From Muricoccus harenae (GTDB lineage Bacteria; Pseudomonadota; Alphaproteobacteria; Acetobacterales; Acetobacteraceae), in assembly GCF_009848505.1 (NCBI RefSeq), contig NZ_WWDL01000020.1, positions 41,145 to 105,144 of the forward strand: a stretch of 64,000 nt of DNA, given 5' to 3'. This document shows, piece by piece, positions 35,573 through 44,975 of this stretch. The notes below the pieces were generated by a model. That model worked only from the letters and a program-made list of their open reading frames with translations, was not told the DNA's origin and searched no databases. The translations under genes and the position numbers were made by a program. Positions within the stretch are counted from its first letter, which is position 1; each line of letters starts with the position of its first letter.

Positions 35573-36301
35573 ATGGATGGCATGGACAAGGACGAAGGCC
35601 TGCGGGTCCTGCCGCGGCCGGTGCGCCGCCAAGTCGAGGATGGCCTGCGCGCCGCGATTATGCGCGGGCGCTTCCTGCCCGGCGAACATCTTCCGGACCG
35701 CCTTCTGACCGAACTCTTCGGTGCGAGCCGCAGCGTCGTGCGCGAGGCGGTGCGGTTGCTGGAGGCCGAAGGTCTGGTCGTGGTCGTGCCGAACCGGGGG
35801 CCCTTCGTCGCCTTCCTCTCTCCGGAGGAGGCCGCGCAGGTCTATGAGGTGCGCGGTGTCCTGGAAGCGCTGGCGGGTGCCGGCTTTGCCGAGCGCGCCA
35901 CGCCGGAGGAGCGGGGCATGCTTCGCCGCATCTATGAGGAGCTGGCGGCCGCCGGCCCGGATACGGACCGGGAGGCGCTGCTGGCCCTGAAGCGCCGCTT
36001 CTACGACGTGCTGCTGGCGGGCTGCCGCAACGCCTATGTCGCGCGCATGCTTGACCAGCTCCTCAACCGCAATGCCCAGCTCCGCGCGACATCCCTCTCC
36101 GATCCCGAGCGCCTGCCGCAGACGGTGACCGAGATTCGGCTTGTGGTGGAGGCCATCGAGCGGCGCGATCCGGATGCCGCCTGGAAGGCCTGCCGCGACC
36201 ATGTGGAGAGCGCCGCTGCGGTGGCGCTACGCGTCCTGCGCCGCCGCAGCCTTGGGCATGGCGCTGCGGAGGCCGGGGGAGAGGCGAAAGCTTCCCCCTG
36301 A
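35573..36301 (+). CDS. GntR family regulator, FCD subfamily
   Basis: 242 residues from the ATG at 35573 with GGGAGGGG upstream; a GTG at 35552 is possible. The winged helix contains LFGASRSVVREAVRLLEAEG and the C-terminal FCD helices follow (YEVRGVLEALAG, then the conserved acid and histidine positions near the end). Divergent from the CMD/tctC/coxL-like unit and followed by a decayed DctP gene and a PrpF-type gene, so it may control one or both sides. Length and layout are normal for the family. Confidence 0.87.
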   Translation: MDGMDKDEGLRVLPRPVRRQVEDGLRAAIMRGRFLPGEHLPDRLLTELFGASRSVVREAVRLLEAEGLVVVVPNRGPFVAFLSPEEAAQVYEVRGVLEALAGAGFAERATPEERGMLRRIYEELAAAGPDTDREALLALKRRFYDVLLAGCRNAYVARMLDQLLNRNAQLRATSLSDPERLPQTVTEIRLVVEAIERRDPDAAWKACRDHVESAAAVALRVLRRRSLGHGAAEAGGEAKASP

Positions 36302-36692
36302 TCCCTGGCTGGTGGAAAGGCAGCGCCGGCATCACGGCGCCGGTGAACCTCGCCGCCTGGGAAACCCCGCCGGCGCTTTTCGAGACGGCATTCGAAATGG
36401 CCGCGAATGAGCAGATGTTGCTGATGCTGGCGCGTTACGATGCCCGCAACCTGGATGCGCTGCGCCGGGTGGTCGCCGGCGGCAGCCAGCTCCGCATCTT
36501 CCCCGCCCGGTGCTGGAGGCGGACCACAGGCCTCCTTCGAAACCTCCGAGGAGATCGCCGCGCGCCGAGGATTTCCGGACGCTCTACGATCCCTGGAAGC
36601 GCTTTCTGGAAAGCTCCAATCCCTGGTTCCGCGTGGCCGAGTTCAGTCTTGACGGCTTCCGCCTGGGCCGGGACGTGCCCGCCGCACCTTGA
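36301..36692 (+). pseudogene. remnant of a TRAP transporter DctP-type receptor gene
   Basis: Beginning right at the GntR stop, the frame reads PGWWKGSAGITAPVN, then WETPPALFETAF and MLARYDARNLDALRRVVAGG, matching the C-terminal region of DctP receptors. After LRIFP the homology moves to another frame (RPVLEA), degenerates over about 20 codons, and recovers as FRTLYDPWKRFLESSNPWFRVAE, ending near 36692. The N-terminal two thirds, signal peptide and the dctQM partners are gone. Confidence 0.75.
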
Positions 36693-36867
36693 GCGGGATA
36701 GCCTGCCTCGCTGTCAGGGCAGGCCGCGCACGATGCCTGCTGGCCGCCCTGGCGTCCGGCGCTGCGGCGTCACGGCCCCCTTGCCTTGAGCGGTGGCGCT
36801 CAGTGCCTCGCGGAGCCTGCCGGGCTGCCGTATGAATCGGGGACCGCGTCGGCAGCAAGGAACCCCG

Positions 36868-38100
36868 ATGACAGCCCCGATGCTTCCCGAGTTCCCCGAG
36901 TTCCGGCCCCGCCTGCGCACTGGCTACCTGGAATTCCCGGTGCACCACATGCGCGGCGGCACATCCACCGGGCTCGTCCTGTGGGAGCGCTTCCTCCCCG
37001 ATGACGTGACGCTCCGCGAGGAGCTGTTGCGCCACCTGATGGGTGTCCCGCTCACCGGGCGCGGGCCAGGAAACCGGCAGATCACGGGCCTGGGCCGCGG
37101 CCCGGCCACCAGCAACAAGGTGTTCCTGGCCGATATGGAAGGCTCCGGGGATACCGCACGCCTCGTCAGCACATTGGCCCAGCTGGCCGGCGAGCATGGC
37201 GAGGTGGATTGGAGTGTCAACTGCGGCAACATGTCGGCCGCGCTTCCCCTCTGGGCGCTCGACACCGGCCTTGTGCAGCCGCCGCAAGCGGGGAATTGCG
37301 ACATCGGCATCCGCAACACCAATACCGGCGTCGTCACCACAGCGCGGATGATCTGTGAGCCTGGGGGCGGCTTTGCCATGGCCGAGATTCCGGGGGTGGA
37401 CGGCGCATTCCCGAGCGCGGACCTCTTCCTGCACGATCCCGTCGGCGCCAAGACCGGACAGTTGCTGCCAACGGGCGCGGCCGAGGACCAGGTGGCCGGG
37501 TACCGTGTCTCCTGCGTGGATGTCGCCGTGCCGATGGTCATCGCCGAGGCCGCGGCCTTCGGGAAAACAGCACATGAGCCGGTGCGCGAATTGGAAGCGG
37601 ACCGAAGCTTCATGGATGCGCTGCGCCAGGTCTGGGTCGCGGCAGGCCTGCGAATGGGGCTGAAACGCCGGGACGGGCAGCCGATGACGGTGGCGGAGCT
37701 GGAGCGGAGCGAGACCATTCCCAAGGTCTGCATCGTCGGCCCGCCGCAAGCGGGCGGCAACATCGGCGTCCGCTACTTCACGCCGCAGACCGGACACGCC
37801 TCCATGGCCGTATCCGGAGGATGCTGCCTGGCGGCGGCGGCGCTGATCCCGGGCACGGTCGCGCATCGCGTGGCGCAGGGGCTCGCCAGCCCTGGCTCAT
37901 CCTTCGCCGAGATCGAGGTCGGCATCGAGAACCCGGCCGGCATCCTGGACGCCACCGTCGTTGTCCGGGACGAGGGCGGCCAACTCGCCATCCGTAGCGC
38001 GGCCTATCGACGCAGCACGCAGATCCTGCTCCGCGGCCATGTTCCGCTGTATCGCGCCTCGCGTCCCTTGCTTGACGCCCTGGGGCGGGTGGCCGGCTGA
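36868..38100 (+). CDS. PrpF/GalD-family isomerase
   Basis: 410 residues from the ATG at 36868 (AAGGAACC upstream). Two pseudo-symmetric halves; family features include HMRGGTSTGLV near the start, WSVNCGNMSAA with the first active-site Cys, and HASMAVSGGCCLAAAALIPG with the second. PrpF isomerises 2-methylaconitate; GalD is the 4-oxalomesaconate tautomerase of gallate breakdown; others act on aconitate or similar acids. Next to a GntR gene and a TRAP receptor remnant, it is probably part of a dicarboxylate or aromatic-acid pathway that has lost its transporter. Confidence 0.85.
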   Translation: MTAPMLPEFPEFRPRLRTGYLEFPVHHMRGGTSTGLVLWERFLPDDVTLREELLRHLMGVPLTGRGPGNRQITGLGRGPATSNKVFLADMEGSGDTARLVSTLAQLAGEHGEVDWSVNCGNMSAALPLWALDTGLVQPPQAGNCDIGIRNTNTGVVTTARMICEPGGGFAMAEIPGVDGAFPSADLFLHDPVGAKTGQLLPTGAAEDQVAGYRVSCVDVAVPMVIAEAAAFGKTAHEPVRELEADRSFMDALRQVWVAAGLRMGLKRRDGQPMTVAELERSETIPKVCIVGPPQAGGNIGVRYFTPQTGHASMAVSGGCCLAAAALIPGTVAHRVAQGLASPGSSFAEIEVGIENPAGILDATVVVRDEGGQLAIRSAAYRRSTQILLRGHVPLYRASRPLLDALGRVAG

Positions 38101-38116
38101 GCCGCACCGGCCGCGG

Positions 38117-38217
38117 TCAGGGAAACTCGATCACCGTCTCGACGCCAAGCGCGGCGAGCCGGCTGCGCCAGGCCCGAACGAAATGCGGTTGAAGCCGCGG
38201 CGCCTCTCGCGGCCCGA
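38117..38217 (-). pseudogene. possible C-terminal fragment of an unknown gene
   Basis: Between the PrpF-type and mrpG genes the minus strand reads APRLQPHFVRAWRSRLAALG, then VETVIEFP and a stop at 38117-38119. This looks like the end of a real protein but has no start of its own; upstream it runs into mrpG in another frame. Family not recognised. Confidence 0.25.
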
Positions 38218-38628
38218 TCAGCGCTCTTCCACGGCCTCCGCACCGTCTGGCGCAGCCATTTCGGCTTCAGGGCTGCCCGATGGCGTGGAAAGCAGCGGTA
38301 CCTGGTCACTTTCCTCGGTGCGGTCCCGGTATAGCGCCGCACGCGCCAGCAACATCAGGGTGACCGGGGTGGTGACGATCATGAAGAAGGCGATCAGGAG
38401 CTCGTGGAGCACCAAGCGCGTCTGCAAGACCGAAAAGACGATCATCGAGGCCAGCAGAACGCAGGCCATACCCATGCTCGTCGCCAGTGTCGGCGCATGG
38501 ACACGCTCGTAGAAGCTGCGCAGCCGCAACAGCCCCACGGAGCCGATCAACGCCATGGCTGCGCCCACCACCACGAGCAACGCGGCCGGCAGCGCCGCCC
38601 AGATCGGCAGTTGCTCCAGCGGCGTCAT
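38218..38628 (-). CDS. mrpG: Mrp Na+(K+)/H+ antiporter subunit G
   Basis: 136 residues with three hydrophobic segments (about 10-30, 40-65, 68-90) and the subunit G feature GSVGLLRLRSFYERVHAPT near residue 28. A charged, acidic C-terminal tail extends about 40 residues past the usual end. Last gene of the minus-strand Mrp operon, overlapping mrpF by four bases. Part of the hetero-oligomeric inner-membrane antiporter that exports Na+ or K+ in exchange for protons. Confidence 0.92.
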   Translation of the reverse strand: MTPLEQLPIWAALPAALLVVVGAAMALIGSVGLLRLRSFYERVHAPTLATSMGMACVLLASMIVFSVLQTRLVLHELLIAFFMIVTTPVTLMLLARAALYRDRTEESDQVPLLSTPSGSPEAEMAAPDGAEAVEER

Positions 38629-38903
38629 TCGATCACCTCGCCGCGCATCAGGAACTTCGCCAGCGCTGTCGTGCTGACGAAGCCGAGCAGGCCGATGACC
38701 AGCGCCGCCTCGAAGTAATGCGTGCTGCCGAAGCGCATGCCGAAGGTCAGCATCAGCAGCATGCCATTGACATAGAGTGTGTCGAGCCCGAGCACCCGGT
38801 CCTGCGCGCGCGGCCCGCGGAGCACGCGGAAGGTTGCGCAGGCCATGGCCAGCCCCAGCATCAGCTGCGCCACGAGGATGGCGGCGGGCAGGAGCGCAGT
38901 CAT
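38625..38903 (-). CDS. mrpF: Mrp antiporter subunit F
   Basis: 92 residues, three hydrophobic segments, and the subunit F landmark GPRAQDRVLGLDTLYVNGML in the middle. Overlaps mrpE upstream and mrpG downstream by four bases each, so translation of the three small subunits is coupled. Confidence 0.92.
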   Translation of the reverse strand: MTALLPAAILVAQLMLGLAMACATFRVLRGPRAQDRVLGLDTLYVNGMLLMLTFGMRFGSTHYFEAALVIGLLGFVSTTALAKFLMRGEVIE

Positions 38904-39388
38904 TGGAAGATCTCCATGAGCGGCCGCTCGTAGCGGTTCTTGACGATGCCGATCCAGCTTTCCTTATCCACCAGGTCGAGGATGTGGAGCAGCAGGGTTC
39001 CCTCCGCCGAATCGAAGTCTACCCAGGCCGTTCCCGGCGCGGCGGTCAGGATGCAGGCCAGCACCGCCAGCCCGTTCGGGTCGCGAAGCTCCAGCGAGAT
39101 GCTCACGAAGCCCGCTCTCCGGCCGTGCTGCTGCGGGCTGAGGATGATGCGGGCCACGGCGATGTTGGAGCGGAAGATATCGGCCAGTACCATGCCGAGA
39201 AGCCGCATGGCGACCGCCGGCTGCCGCAGCCGGGATGCCGGCGGCCGGAGCAACGCCAAGCCCCAGCAGGCAAACAGCGCCACTAGCGCACCCAGGAGAA
39301 GGCTGCCCGGCGACAGGCTCTCGTTCAGCAGCACCCACAGGAGCAGCAGGCAAGCCCAGATCACCGGATAGGGCAGCAGCCGCCTCAT
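38900..39388 (-). CDS. mrpE: Mrp antiporter subunit E
   Basis: 162 residues from the ATG at 39388, which overlaps the mrpD stop by four bases (ATGA). N-terminal membrane helices (residues 5-60) are followed by a cytosolic part with DIFRSNIAVARIIL and AAPGTAWVDFD, typical of subunit E. Length is normal. Coupled to mrpD and mrpF. Confidence 0.9.
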   Translation of the reverse strand: MRRLLPYPVIWACLLLLWVLLNESLSPGSLLLGALVALFACWGLALLRPPASRLRQPAVAMRLLGMVLADIFRSNIAVARIILSPQQHGRRAGFVSISLELRDPNGLAVLACILTAAPGTAWVDFDSAEGTLLLHILDLVDKESWIGIVKNRYERPLMEIFQ

Positions 39389-41019
39389 GAGCCGCCTCCC
39401 CCGCCCGCCCGCAGCCCCGGCAGGACGCCGCGGACATAGCCCGCCGGCTGGTGCAGCCCCTGGGCCGTGGCTTCCATGTAGCGCATCGCGGGGCCCGCCA
39501 GCACCGTCAGTCCCAGGCACAGGGTCAGCAGCAGCGCGACGGGCGCGAACTCAATCACGCGCACCCGCGGCGGCCTTCCTTCGGGCACCACCCAGAAGAT
39601 GTTGATGCCTGTCCGCGTCATCGCGACCAGAGTCGCCAGGCCGGACAGGATGAGGACGACGGTGAGCACCCAGGCAAGGGTCGGCACCGCCTTTCCTACC
39701 TCGGACACGCCGAGCATCGGCGAAAGGATGGCGAACTTCGCCAGGAAGCCGGAGAGCGGGGGCAGCCCGGCCAGCAGTAGCGCGCAGGCCATGAAGCTGA
39801 TGCCGAGGATAGCCAGGGTGCCGGGGATGGCGATGCCGATCTCCTCGCCCTCCGTCGGCTCCTCCTCGTCCCCCTCGCCAAAGGCTTCCAGCGAGACGGC
39901 CAGCACATCGGCGCCGACTTCCCGGTTCCGTTCGGCAAGGTCGATGACGAGGAAGAAGGCCCCGATCGCGAGCACGGAACTGACCATGTACAGCAGCGCC
40001 CCGCCCGTGACCCCCACCTGCCCGGTGCCGACAGCCGCCAGCACCGTGCCGGAGGAGACGAGCACGCTCGCCCCCGCCAGCCGCGCCATGTCCTGGGTGG
40101 CCAACACGGCAATCGTGCCGAAGCTGATCGTCAGGATGCCACCCACCAGCAGCCATGTGCCGCCGAAGCCGGCCGATTCACCTGCTTCCCCGCCGAACAG
40201 CAGCAGCCACAGGCGCAGCACGGCATAGAGGCCCACCTTGCTCAGGATGGAGAGGAGCGCCGCGGCCGGGGGGCTGGCGGCGGCATAGGTCGTCGGCAGC
40301 CAGAAGCCGAGCGGCCACATCCCTGCCTTTACCAGGAAGACCGTGCCGAGGATGGCGGCGCCCACCTCCAGCAGCATCCGGTTATGGCCTTCGATGGCCG
40401 GGATGCGCGCCGCCAGATCGGCCATGTTCAGCGTGCCGGCCACGCCGTAGATCAGGCTGGCCCCGATCAGGAAAAGCAGCGAGGCGGCGAGGTTGATGGC
40501 GATGTAGTGCAGCCCCGCGCGCACCCGTGCAGGCCCTGAGCCGTGCAGCGCCAGCCCGTAGGATGCGGCCAGCAGCACCTCGAAGAAGACGAACAGGTTG
40601 AACAGGTCGCCGGTCAGGAAGGCGCCGCTCAACCCCATCAGCTGGAACTGCACCAGCGCATGGAAATGCGAGCCCATCTGGTGCCAGCGCGCGAGGGAAA
40701 AGGTCAGCGCGGCGAGCCCCAGGATGGAGGTCAGCAGCAGCATCAGCGCCGCGAGGCGATCCACCACCAGCACGATGCCGAAGGTCGCGGGCCAGTTTCC
40801 GAGCCGGTACACGATGGCCGGTGCGCCGCCCGCACCATCGGCCAGATGGAGCAGCATGAGGGCCAGGACGACCATCGCGGCCGCCGAGGCGAAGCCGAGC
40901 GCGGCCTTCAGGCTGCGCCTGTGCTCGCCAAGCATGACCATGAGGGCGCCAACCGTCAGCGGCAGCACGATGGGCAGGATGGCCAGATGGCTCATGGCGT
41001 GATTCAGGGCGGCGCTCAT
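39385..41019 (-). CDS. mrpD: Mrp antiporter subunit D (NADH dehydrogenase-like)
   Basis: 544 residues with about 14 hydrophobic segments and the proton-channel family region shared with complex I NuoM/N: LVQFQLMGLSGAFLTGDLFN near residue 120 and VKAGMWPLGFWLPTTYAAA near residue 220, with the conserved Lys in the broken helix. One extended acidic loop (EGDEEEPTEGEEIG) around residue 385 is longer than usual. Overlaps mrpC by four bases. Confidence 0.92.
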   Translation of the reverse strand: MSAALNHAMSHLAILPIVLPLTVGALMVMLGEHRRSLKAALGFASAAAMVVLALMLLHLADGAGGAPAIVYRLGNWPATFGIVLVVDRLAALMLLLTSILGLAALTFSLARWHQMGSHFHALVQFQLMGLSGAFLTGDLFNLFVFFEVLLAASYGLALHGSGPARVRAGLHYIAINLAASLLFLIGASLIYGVAGTLNMADLAARIPAIEGHNRMLLEVGAAILGTVFLVKAGMWPLGFWLPTTYAAASPPAAALLSILSKVGLYAVLRLWLLLFGGEAGESAGFGGTWLLVGGILTISFGTIAVLATQDMARLAGASVLVSSGTVLAAVGTGQVGVTGGALLYMVSSVLAIGAFFLVIDLAERNREVGADVLAVSLEAFGEGDEEEPTEGEEIGIAIPGTLAILGISFMACALLLAGLPPLSGFLAKFAILSPMLGVSEVGKAVPTLAWVLTVVLILSGLATLVAMTRTGINIFWVVPEGRPPRVRVIEFAPVALLLTLCLGLTVLAGPAMRYMEATAQGLHQPAGYVRGVLPGLRAGGGGGS

Positions 41020-41360
41020 CGGTCACGCTCCCGCCCGTCCACATGGTCGGTGCCGGTCAGGCCCCGCGAGGCCAGCATCACCACGAGGAAGAGCGCGGTG
41101 GTCGCGAAGCCGATGACGATCGCAGTGAGGACCAGGGCCTGCGGCAGCGGGTCGTCGAAGACCGCGAGGCTGCCCGTCCCGCCCTTCTCCAGGATCGGCG
41201 CCGCGCCCGTCCGCAGCCGCCCCATGCTGAAGATGAAGAGGTTCACGGCATAGGAGAGCAGCGACAGGCCGACAATCACCTGGAAGGTCCGGGGCCGCAG
41301 CAACAGCCAGACGCCGGAGCCACCGAGAACGCCGACGGCGAGGGCAATGAGGATCTCCAT
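41016..41360 (-). CDS. mrpC: Mrp antiporter subunit C (NuoK-like)
   Basis: 114 residues, three membrane helices, related to NuoK, with SLLSYAVNLFIFSMG and the conserved polar patch ALVLTAIVIGFATTA. The ATG overlaps the mrpAB stop by one base (TGATG) and its own stop overlaps mrpD. Confidence 0.92.
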   Translation of the reverse strand: MEILIALAVGVLGGSGVWLLLRPRTFQVIVGLSLLSYAVNLFIFSMGRLRTGAAPILEKGGTGSLAVFDDPLPQALVLTAIVIGFATTALFLVVMLASRGLTGTDHVDGRERDR

Positions 41361-44299
41361 CAGTCTTCTCCCGCCAGGCCCATGGCCCGCCCCGGGGATG
41401 GGGGCGGTGCGGCGCGGTGGCTGCGGACGGATTGATGCGCGAGCGCAATCAGGATCAGCACCGTCGCGCCGAAGACCAGGGCGAAGACGCCGAGATCGAA
41501 GAGCAGGGCGCTCGCCGTCGGGACGGAGCCGAGCACGGGTAGCTCCGTATAGGCGAAATAGGAGGTGAGGAAGGGCTGCCCGAAGGCCCAGGCCGCCGCG
41601 CCCGTTCCCCCGGAAAGAAGCAGGCCGACCCCCATCCAGCGCAGCGGGTGGATCCGCAGGTGATCCTCAACCCAGCGCGCCCCGCCAGCCATGTACTGCA
41701 GGATGATCGCGACCGACATGGTCAACCCGGCCACGAATCCACCGCCAGGCAGGTCATGCCCGCGCAGCAGCAGATAGACCGCGACCACACCGATGACCGG
41801 AAAGAGCAGCCGCATGATCGTGCCGGGCACCAGCAGCCAATCGGCGACGGTGTCCCCGACCTGGCGGTTCGGCTGCGCGTCGTCGAAGCTGCTCTGGTCG
41901 CGCTGCTGCTCCGGCACCTCGACGCTGTCGCGGGCGGGGCGGAAGCGGCGCAGCAGCGCATAGACGGTGAGCGCCACCGCCGCGACGACAGTGATCTCGC
42001 CCATCGTGTCGAAGCCGCGGAAATCCACCAGGATGACGTTCACCACATTGGTGCCGCCACCCTCGGAATAAGCGCGTTCGAGGAAGTGGCGAGAGATGCT
42101 GTCGGGGAAGGGCCGCATCATCACGGCATAGGCGAGGGCCGAGAGCCCACATCCGGCGCCGACGGCGAGAATGAGGTCGCGCAGGCGCCGCACCCGCGGC
42201 GCGATACCGGGCCCACCTGCATCCAGCCTTGCATCCACCAGCCTCTTCGGCAGCCAGCGCAGACCGAGCAGGAGGAGAACGGTCGTCACCACCTCGACCA
42301 GCAACTGGGTCAGGGCGAGGTCCGGGGAGGAGAACCAGACGAATGTGATGCAGGTGACCAGCCCGGCCCCACCGAGGAGAATGAGCGAGGCCAGCCGGTG
42401 AAACTTCGCCTGCCAGGCCGCACCGATGGCGCAGGTGATGCCCACGGCCCAGGCCAGGAGAAGCGGAATGTCGACCGCCGTCGGCTTGGGCAGGGACGGC
42501 CCGATTCCGCGCAGGATGAGCGGGCAGATCGCCGCCACCAGGGACACGCCGACGAGCAGCCGAAGCTGCGACTGAAGCCGGCGCGTGCCCAGCAGGCGCT
42601 CCAGCGTGCGGGCGAGGCGCCAGGAGACGAAGACCATCGTGCGCTCGAAGATGCGCTGGCCCTTCAGGTCGCGCAGCAGCGGCGGCCCTTCGATCCCCGC
42701 CAGCAGGTGTTTCTGCAGCGCCAGGTAGATCGCGACCCCGACGGCCAGGGCCATCAGGCTCAACAGCAGCGGCTGGTTGATCCCGTGCCAGATCGCCAGG
42801 CTATAGGCCGGCGTGGCCCCGCCGAGCACGGCACGCACGGCCATGTCCAGATAGGGCCCGATCGTCGCGGCCGGCAGCAGGCCCACCATGATGCAGATGA
42901 GAACGAGGATCTCCACCGGGAAGCGCATGAAGCCCGGCGGCTCATGCGGCTTGCGCGGCAGGTCGGTCGGGTCCGGGCCGAAGAATGCGCCGTGGATGAA
43001 GCGCAGCGAATAGGCGACGCTGAAGGCGCTCGCCAGCATCGCGGCGGCGGGCAGCAGGATATGCATGGACGGCAGCGGCACCGAGGCATCCAGCGCCTCG
43101 GCGAAGAACATCTCCTTGGACAGGAAGCCGTTGAGCAGCGGCACGCCGGCCATGGCGGCCGCGGCGACGACGGCCAGCCGCGCGGTGAATGGCATTGAGC
43201 GATTCAGCCCGCTCAACCGCCTGATGTCGCGCGTCCCTGTCTCATGGTCGATGATGCCTGCGGCCATGAAGAGCGAGGCCTTGAAGGTCGCGTGGTTCAG
43301 CGTGTGGAAGATGGCCGCCACCAGGGCGAGGTCGCTGTTCAGCCCCAGAAGCAGCGTGATCAGCCCGAGATGGCTGATGGTCGAATAGGCGAGCAGCCCC
43401 TTCAGGTCATGCTGGAAGATGGCGACATAGGCACCCAGGATCAGGGTGATCAGCCCTGCCGTTCCGACGATCCAGAACCAGGCATCCGTTCCCGCCATCA
43501 CCGGCCAGAGCCGTGCCATCAGGAAGATGCCTGCCTTCACCAGCGTGGCGGAGTGCAGATAGGCGGATACCGGCGTGGGCGCCGCCATGGCATGCGGCAA
43601 CCAGAAATGGAACGGGAACTGCGCGCTCTTGGTCAGGCAGCCGAGCAGGACGAGGATCAGCGCCGGCAGATAAAGGGCGTGCTCGCGGATGCGGTCACCC
43701 GAGGCCAGGACGACGTCGAGGTCGTAGCTGCCAACGATATGGCCGAGCAGCAGCATGCCGGCGAAGAGCGCCAGCCCGCCCGTGGCAGTGATGGTCAGCG
43801 CCATGCGCGCGCCTTCGCGCGCGGCACCCGTGTGGTGCCAGTAGCCGATCAGCAGGAAGGAGAAGAGGCTCGTCAGCTCCCAGAAGAAGGCAAGCTGGAT
43901 CAGGTTGCCCGACAGGACGAGCCCGGTCATGGAACCCATGAAGGCGAGAAGGAAGGCGAAGAAGCGCGGAACCGGATCTTCCGAGGACATGTAGTAGCGG
44001 GCGTAGAGCACCACGAGGAACCCGATGCCGCTCACCAGCGCCGCAAAGGCCCAGGCGAAGCCATCCAGCCGCACCACGAAGTTGAGGCCGAGGCTCGGCA
44101 TCCAGGCCAGTTCGTGCCGCAGCACGCCACCGCCGGAGACGGTCTGATAGAACACCCAGAGCAGGAGAAAGCAGGCCAGGGTAACGCCGCTGGCAAGCCA
44201 GACTGCTGCGTTGCGGGCCTTGGTGGGCAGCAGCCCGGCAGCGACCGCGCCGGCGAAGGGAATGCCGATGGCGGCCAGGAGAAGGTCGTCCAGCATCAC
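41360..44299 (-). CDS. mrpA: Mrp antiporter fused subunits A and B
   Basis: 979 residues. Residues 1-800 are MrpA, NuoL-like, with conserved ELTSLFSFLLIGYWH, FPFHFWLPHAMAAPTPVSAYLH and KAGIFLMARLWP; the C-terminal 140 residues are the MrpB domain (LLFPVIGVVAVYLLLRGHDLPGGGFVAG). A fused A-B subunit is the form found in many alphaproteobacteria (Pha-type K+/H+ systems). First gene of the operon, with ptsN about 200 bases upstream on the same strand. Confidence 0.92.
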   Translation of the reverse strand: MMLDDLLLAAIGIPFAGAVAAGLLPTKARNAAVWLASGVTLACFLLLWVFYQTVSGGGVLRHELAWMPSLGLNFVVRLDGFAWAFAALVSGIGFLVVLYARYYMSSEDPVPRFFAFLLAFMGSMTGLVLSGNLIQLAFFWELTSLFSFLLIGYWHHTGAAREGARMALTITATGGLALFAGMLLLGHIVGSYDLDVVLASGDRIREHALYLPALILVLLGCLTKSAQFPFHFWLPHAMAAPTPVSAYLHSATLVKAGIFLMARLWPVMAGTDAWFWIVGTAGLITLILGAYVAIFQHDLKGLLAYSTISHLGLITLLLGLNSDLALVAAIFHTLNHATFKASLFMAAGIIDHETGTRDIRRLSGLNRSMPFTARLAVVAAAAMAGVPLLNGFLSKEMFFAEALDASVPLPSMHILLPAAAMLASAFSVAYSLRFIHGAFFGPDPTDLPRKPHEPPGFMRFPVEILVLICIMVGLLPAATIGPYLDMAVRAVLGGATPAYSLAIWHGINQPLLLSLMALAVGVAIYLALQKHLLAGIEGPPLLRDLKGQRIFERTMVFVSWRLARTLERLLGTRRLQSQLRLLVGVSLVAAICPLILRGIGPSLPKPTAVDIPLLLAWAVGITCAIGAAWQAKFHRLASLILLGGAGLVTCITFVWFSSPDLALTQLLVEVVTTVLLLLGLRWLPKRLVDARLDAGGPGIAPRVRRLRDLILAVGAGCGLSALAYAVMMRPFPDSISRHFLERAYSEGGGTNVVNVILVDFRGFDTMGEITVVAAVALTVYALLRRFRPARDSVEVPEQQRDQSSFDDAQPNRQVGDTVADWLLVPGTIMRLLFPVIGVVAVYLLLRGHDLPGGGFVAGLTMSVAIILQYMAGGARWVEDHLRIHPLRWMGVGLLLSGGTGAAAWAFGQPFLTSYFAYTELPVLGSVPTASALLFDLGVFALVFGATVLILIALAHQSVRSHRAAPPPSPGRAMGLAGED

Positions 44300-44495
44300 G
44301 TCCCTTTTTCGATCCGGCCAGCAGGGCGGCGGCAGGGCGATCCCGGTCGAATCGCGGCAGGGCTCCGGCCGACGGGAGGACCGGACCGGGTCGGAAAGCG
44401 CACCCCTCGGCGGCTAGGCCTGGCGGGCGCTGGTCGGAAGGCAGAGGCGCAGATGGGGTGGGGTCCAGGCCGGCCGCGCAGCGCTTCCAGCCTCA

Positions 44496-44975
44496 TCAAG
44501 CCGTCCCCGGCGCACCGGTGGAGCCGATCAGCCCAGCCTGCCGCAACACGTCCAGCGCCTCCTCCGGCGATTTCGCCTGGCGGAGCGAGCGCGGCGCCTG
44601 CGGCTCGCGCAGCACCCGGCAGATGTTCGACAAGGCCGGGAGGAAGCCTTCCGGTGACTCGGTGGGCCAGACCACGAAGAAGACGAGATCGACCGGCTCG
44701 CCATCCTTGGCCTCGAACTCGATCGCGCGGCGCAGGCGCGCGAGCAGGGCGACCGGGGCGTTGATGCCATCGATCCGTGCATGGGGAAGAGCGATCCCGC
44801 GGCCGAGAGCTGTGGAGCCGAGCTGCTCGCGGGCCTCGATGGCGGCACGAACCTCCAGTTCCGGCTGGCCCAGCCGCTTGGCGGCCTCAGCCGACAAAGT
44901 GTCGAGCAGGCCCGACTTGCTGGTCGGGTTCAGGTCCAGGACACCGTCCGAGTGGAAAAGATTCGCAGTGCCCAT
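44496..44975 (-). CDS. ptsN: PTS IIA-Ntr-type regulatory protein (PtsN)
   Basis: 159 residues, the EIIA-Ntr fold, with the phosphorylatable His65 in LGRGIALPHARID. The usual neighbours rpoN, hpf and ptsP are missing; here it precedes the Mrp operon on the same strand. PtsN is known in enterobacteria and rhizobia to control potassium uptake according to its phosphorylation state, which makes the placement beside a K+(Na+)/H+ antiporter suggestive. A mannitol/fructose-type IIA is the alternative, but no permease is near. Confidence 0.82.
   Translation of the reverse strand: MGTANLFHSDGVLDLNPTSKSGLLDTLSAEAAKRLGQPELEVRAAIEAREQLGSTALGRGIALPHARIDGINAPVALLARLRRAIEFEAKDGEPVDLVFFVVWPTESPEGFLPALSNICRVLREPQAPRSLRQAKSPEEALDVLRQAGLIGSTGAPGTA

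Noticed and set aside
41648..43198. 516-residue plus-strand open frame opposite mrpAB
   Set aside because: Gln/Arg/His-rich, no hydrophobic or family pattern, exactly antisense to a well-supported antiporter gene.
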